The position numbers and the translations under genes were made by a program. Of a stretch of DNA of 13,437 bases, positions 12,619-13,437 are shown piece after piece (position 1 is the first letter of the stretch; every line of letters begins with the position of its first letter). The stretch lies in assembly GCA_023398615.1 (NCBI GenBank), contig JAEWSD010000185.1, positions 1 through 13,437 of the forward strand, in the 5' to 3' direction. Under the pieces are notes generated by a model that worked only from the letters and a program-made list of their open reading frames with translations, was not told the origin of the DNA and searched no databases. This DNA comes from Bacillota bacterium (lineage in GTDB: Bacteria; Bacillota; Clostridia; Lachnospirales; Lachnospiraceae).

Positions 12619-13437
12619 CTATTCGCTCTTATCGTCTTTCTTTATTCCAGGCATGGGTTCCTGCTGCTGTGAAGCGTATTTCACTTTATATTTTTTGTAA
12701 TATTTTCTGCTTACGATTACAACGACAATTATTATAACCGCCCAAATCGCAAGGTAGGGAAGATTTACTACAAACCATACAATAAAATTCTTTACCCCTT
12801 CCCCGATATCATATACCGTATCTCCAAAGCCTGAATGGATACGGCTCCAAACGGATTTCTCCTCATTTTCCGCGGCGCTCATCCGTTCCACTTCCTGGAT
12901 ATTTAAGGTGACCGTACTGTATTCCACCAGGTTATCGTATAAGCGCAGCTGACTTTCATAACTTTCAAGCTCATAACGGACACTGCTCAGCCGGGTTTCC
13001 AAAGTAATGATATCTTCCAGGCTTTCAACCTTTTCCAGCAGTGCAAGCAGCCTTTCCTGTTCTATCTCCAGCGTCTTCTTATGACTTTCGGTGGCGACAT
13101 ATTGTAAAGTCACATTTTCCGTAGACTCATGCTTATTGACAACATTGGCGATATCATAAACTTTATTAATAAACGAGTCCAGTTTATCCTTTGGAACCCT
13201 TGCAATGATATTCCCATAACGCATATTGTCACTGTAATAGTACCTGCCGCTTATGTCCGAGCTTTCCACGTAACCGCCAAGCTGCTTAATCTGGGCATCT
13301 ACCGTCAGAATCAGGTTGTCAAAATCCCTGGTTTCCACCTCAAGCTCCGCTCTGCGGATAATCTTTTCCCTTGGGTCGTTTAAAGCCTCACCCGAGGTGA
13401 TCACAGAAGTACTGGTTATGGACTCGCCTGAAGCCGT
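12619..13437 (-). CDS. DUF4349 domain membrane protein, 5' end outside the window
   Basis: At least 272 residues are visible; the frame stays open to the window edge, so the true N terminus, in this family usually a lipoprotein-type or other signal peptide, is missing. The frame's first GTG at 13404 lacks a ribosome binding site and falls inside what should be the Ser/Thr-rich linker. Visible order: IIRRAELEVETRDFDNLILTVDAQIKQLGGYVESS and NIIARVPKDKLDSFINKV (the DUF4349 beta-alpha domain), a long coiled coil (about 110-165 of the visible part: KTLEIEQERLLALLEKVESL...), the strand TVTLNIQEVE, then one C-terminal membrane helix (NLPYLAIWAVIIIVVVIVSRKYYKKYK) with a short basic cytoplasmic tail. 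This predicts an extracytoplasmic domain anchored at its C terminus. The biochemical role is unknown. It has its own terminator, so it is not in the same transcript as the downstream yhbD-like pair. Confidence 0.85.
   Translation of the reverse strand, partial: TASGESITSTSVITSGEALNDPREKIIRRAELEVETRDFDNLILTVDAQIKQLGGYVESSDISGRYYYSDNMRYGNIIARVPKDKLDSFINKVYDIANVVNKHESTENVTLQYVATESHKKTLEIEQERLLALLEKVESLEDIITLETRLSSVRYELESYESQLRLYDNLVEYSTVTLNIQEVERMSAAENEEKSVWSRIHSGFGDTVYDIGEGVKNFIVWFVVNLPYLAIWAVIIIVVVIVSRKYYKKYKVKYASQQQEPMPGIKKDDKSE

Noticed and set aside
1..13437. CRISPR arrays, tRNA genes, insertion sequences, phage or toxin-antitoxin genes
   Set aside because: I looked on both strands and saw no regularly spaced repeats, cloverleaf-like sequences, transposase or integrase motifs, or small paired toxin-like genes.

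Overview
The window looks like chromosomal DNA of a low-to-moderate-GC, obligately anaerobic Gram-positive bacterium. A clostridial, probably Lachnospiraceae-like, host is my inference. The support is strong AGGAGG-type ribosome binding sites, canonical sigma-A promoters, a pyruvate formate-lyase pair, an Lsa-type ABC-F protein, and a YhbD (DUF4004)/bactofilin-like gene pair. I see no tRNA, rRNA, CRISPR array, transposase or phage gene.

Layout, left to right. (1) 1-1859, plus strand: a probable two-gene operon of a REC-GGDEF diguanylate cyclase and a Cof-type HAD phosphatase. The second ribosome binding site abuts the first stop codon. (2) 1860-3736, plus strand: an Lsa-family ABC-F ribosome-protection gene behind a leader of about 295 nt. 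The leader holds a good promoter, a tiny upstream ORF, a long hairpin, and an intrinsic terminator just before the start codon, which is the anatomy of antibiotic-inducible attenuation. A hairpin closes the convergent junction with pflA. (3) 3737-6776, minus strand: pflB-pflA (formate C-acetyltransferase and its radical-SAM activase) with their own promoter. The 434-bp divergent gap to the next gene carries repeats and dyads that look like operators. (4) 7211-7696, plus strand: a small VOC/glyoxalase-fold protein with its own promoter, ending in a large palindromic hairpin. (5) 7804-10142, minus strand: a polar amino acid ABC importer in the order binding lipoprotein, permease, ATPase, with an extended -10 promoter and two hairpins between the binding-protein and permease genes. 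(6) 10158-10605: an AT-rich gap containing an island of about 63% GC and two long perfect or near-perfect inverted repeats, possibly a dispersed repeat or structured RNA. (7) 10606-12380, minus strand: a translationally coupled pair of a YhbD/DUF4004 MerR-like regulator and a bactofilin-like beta-helix protein. The promoter carries two perfect 16-bp direct repeats 33 bp apart. (8) 12619-13437, minus strand: a DUF4349 membrane protein truncated by the window edge and closed by a textbook terminator.

Most genes are ordinary accessory or housekeeping functions. The parts most worth a second look are regulatory: the ABC-F leader, the twin operator in front of the YhbD/bactofilin pair, the GC island at 10320-10405, and a palindromic terminator-like sequence at 7704-7755 that is half-repeated at 12482-12508. 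I did not find a clearly new multi-gene defence or biosynthetic system.
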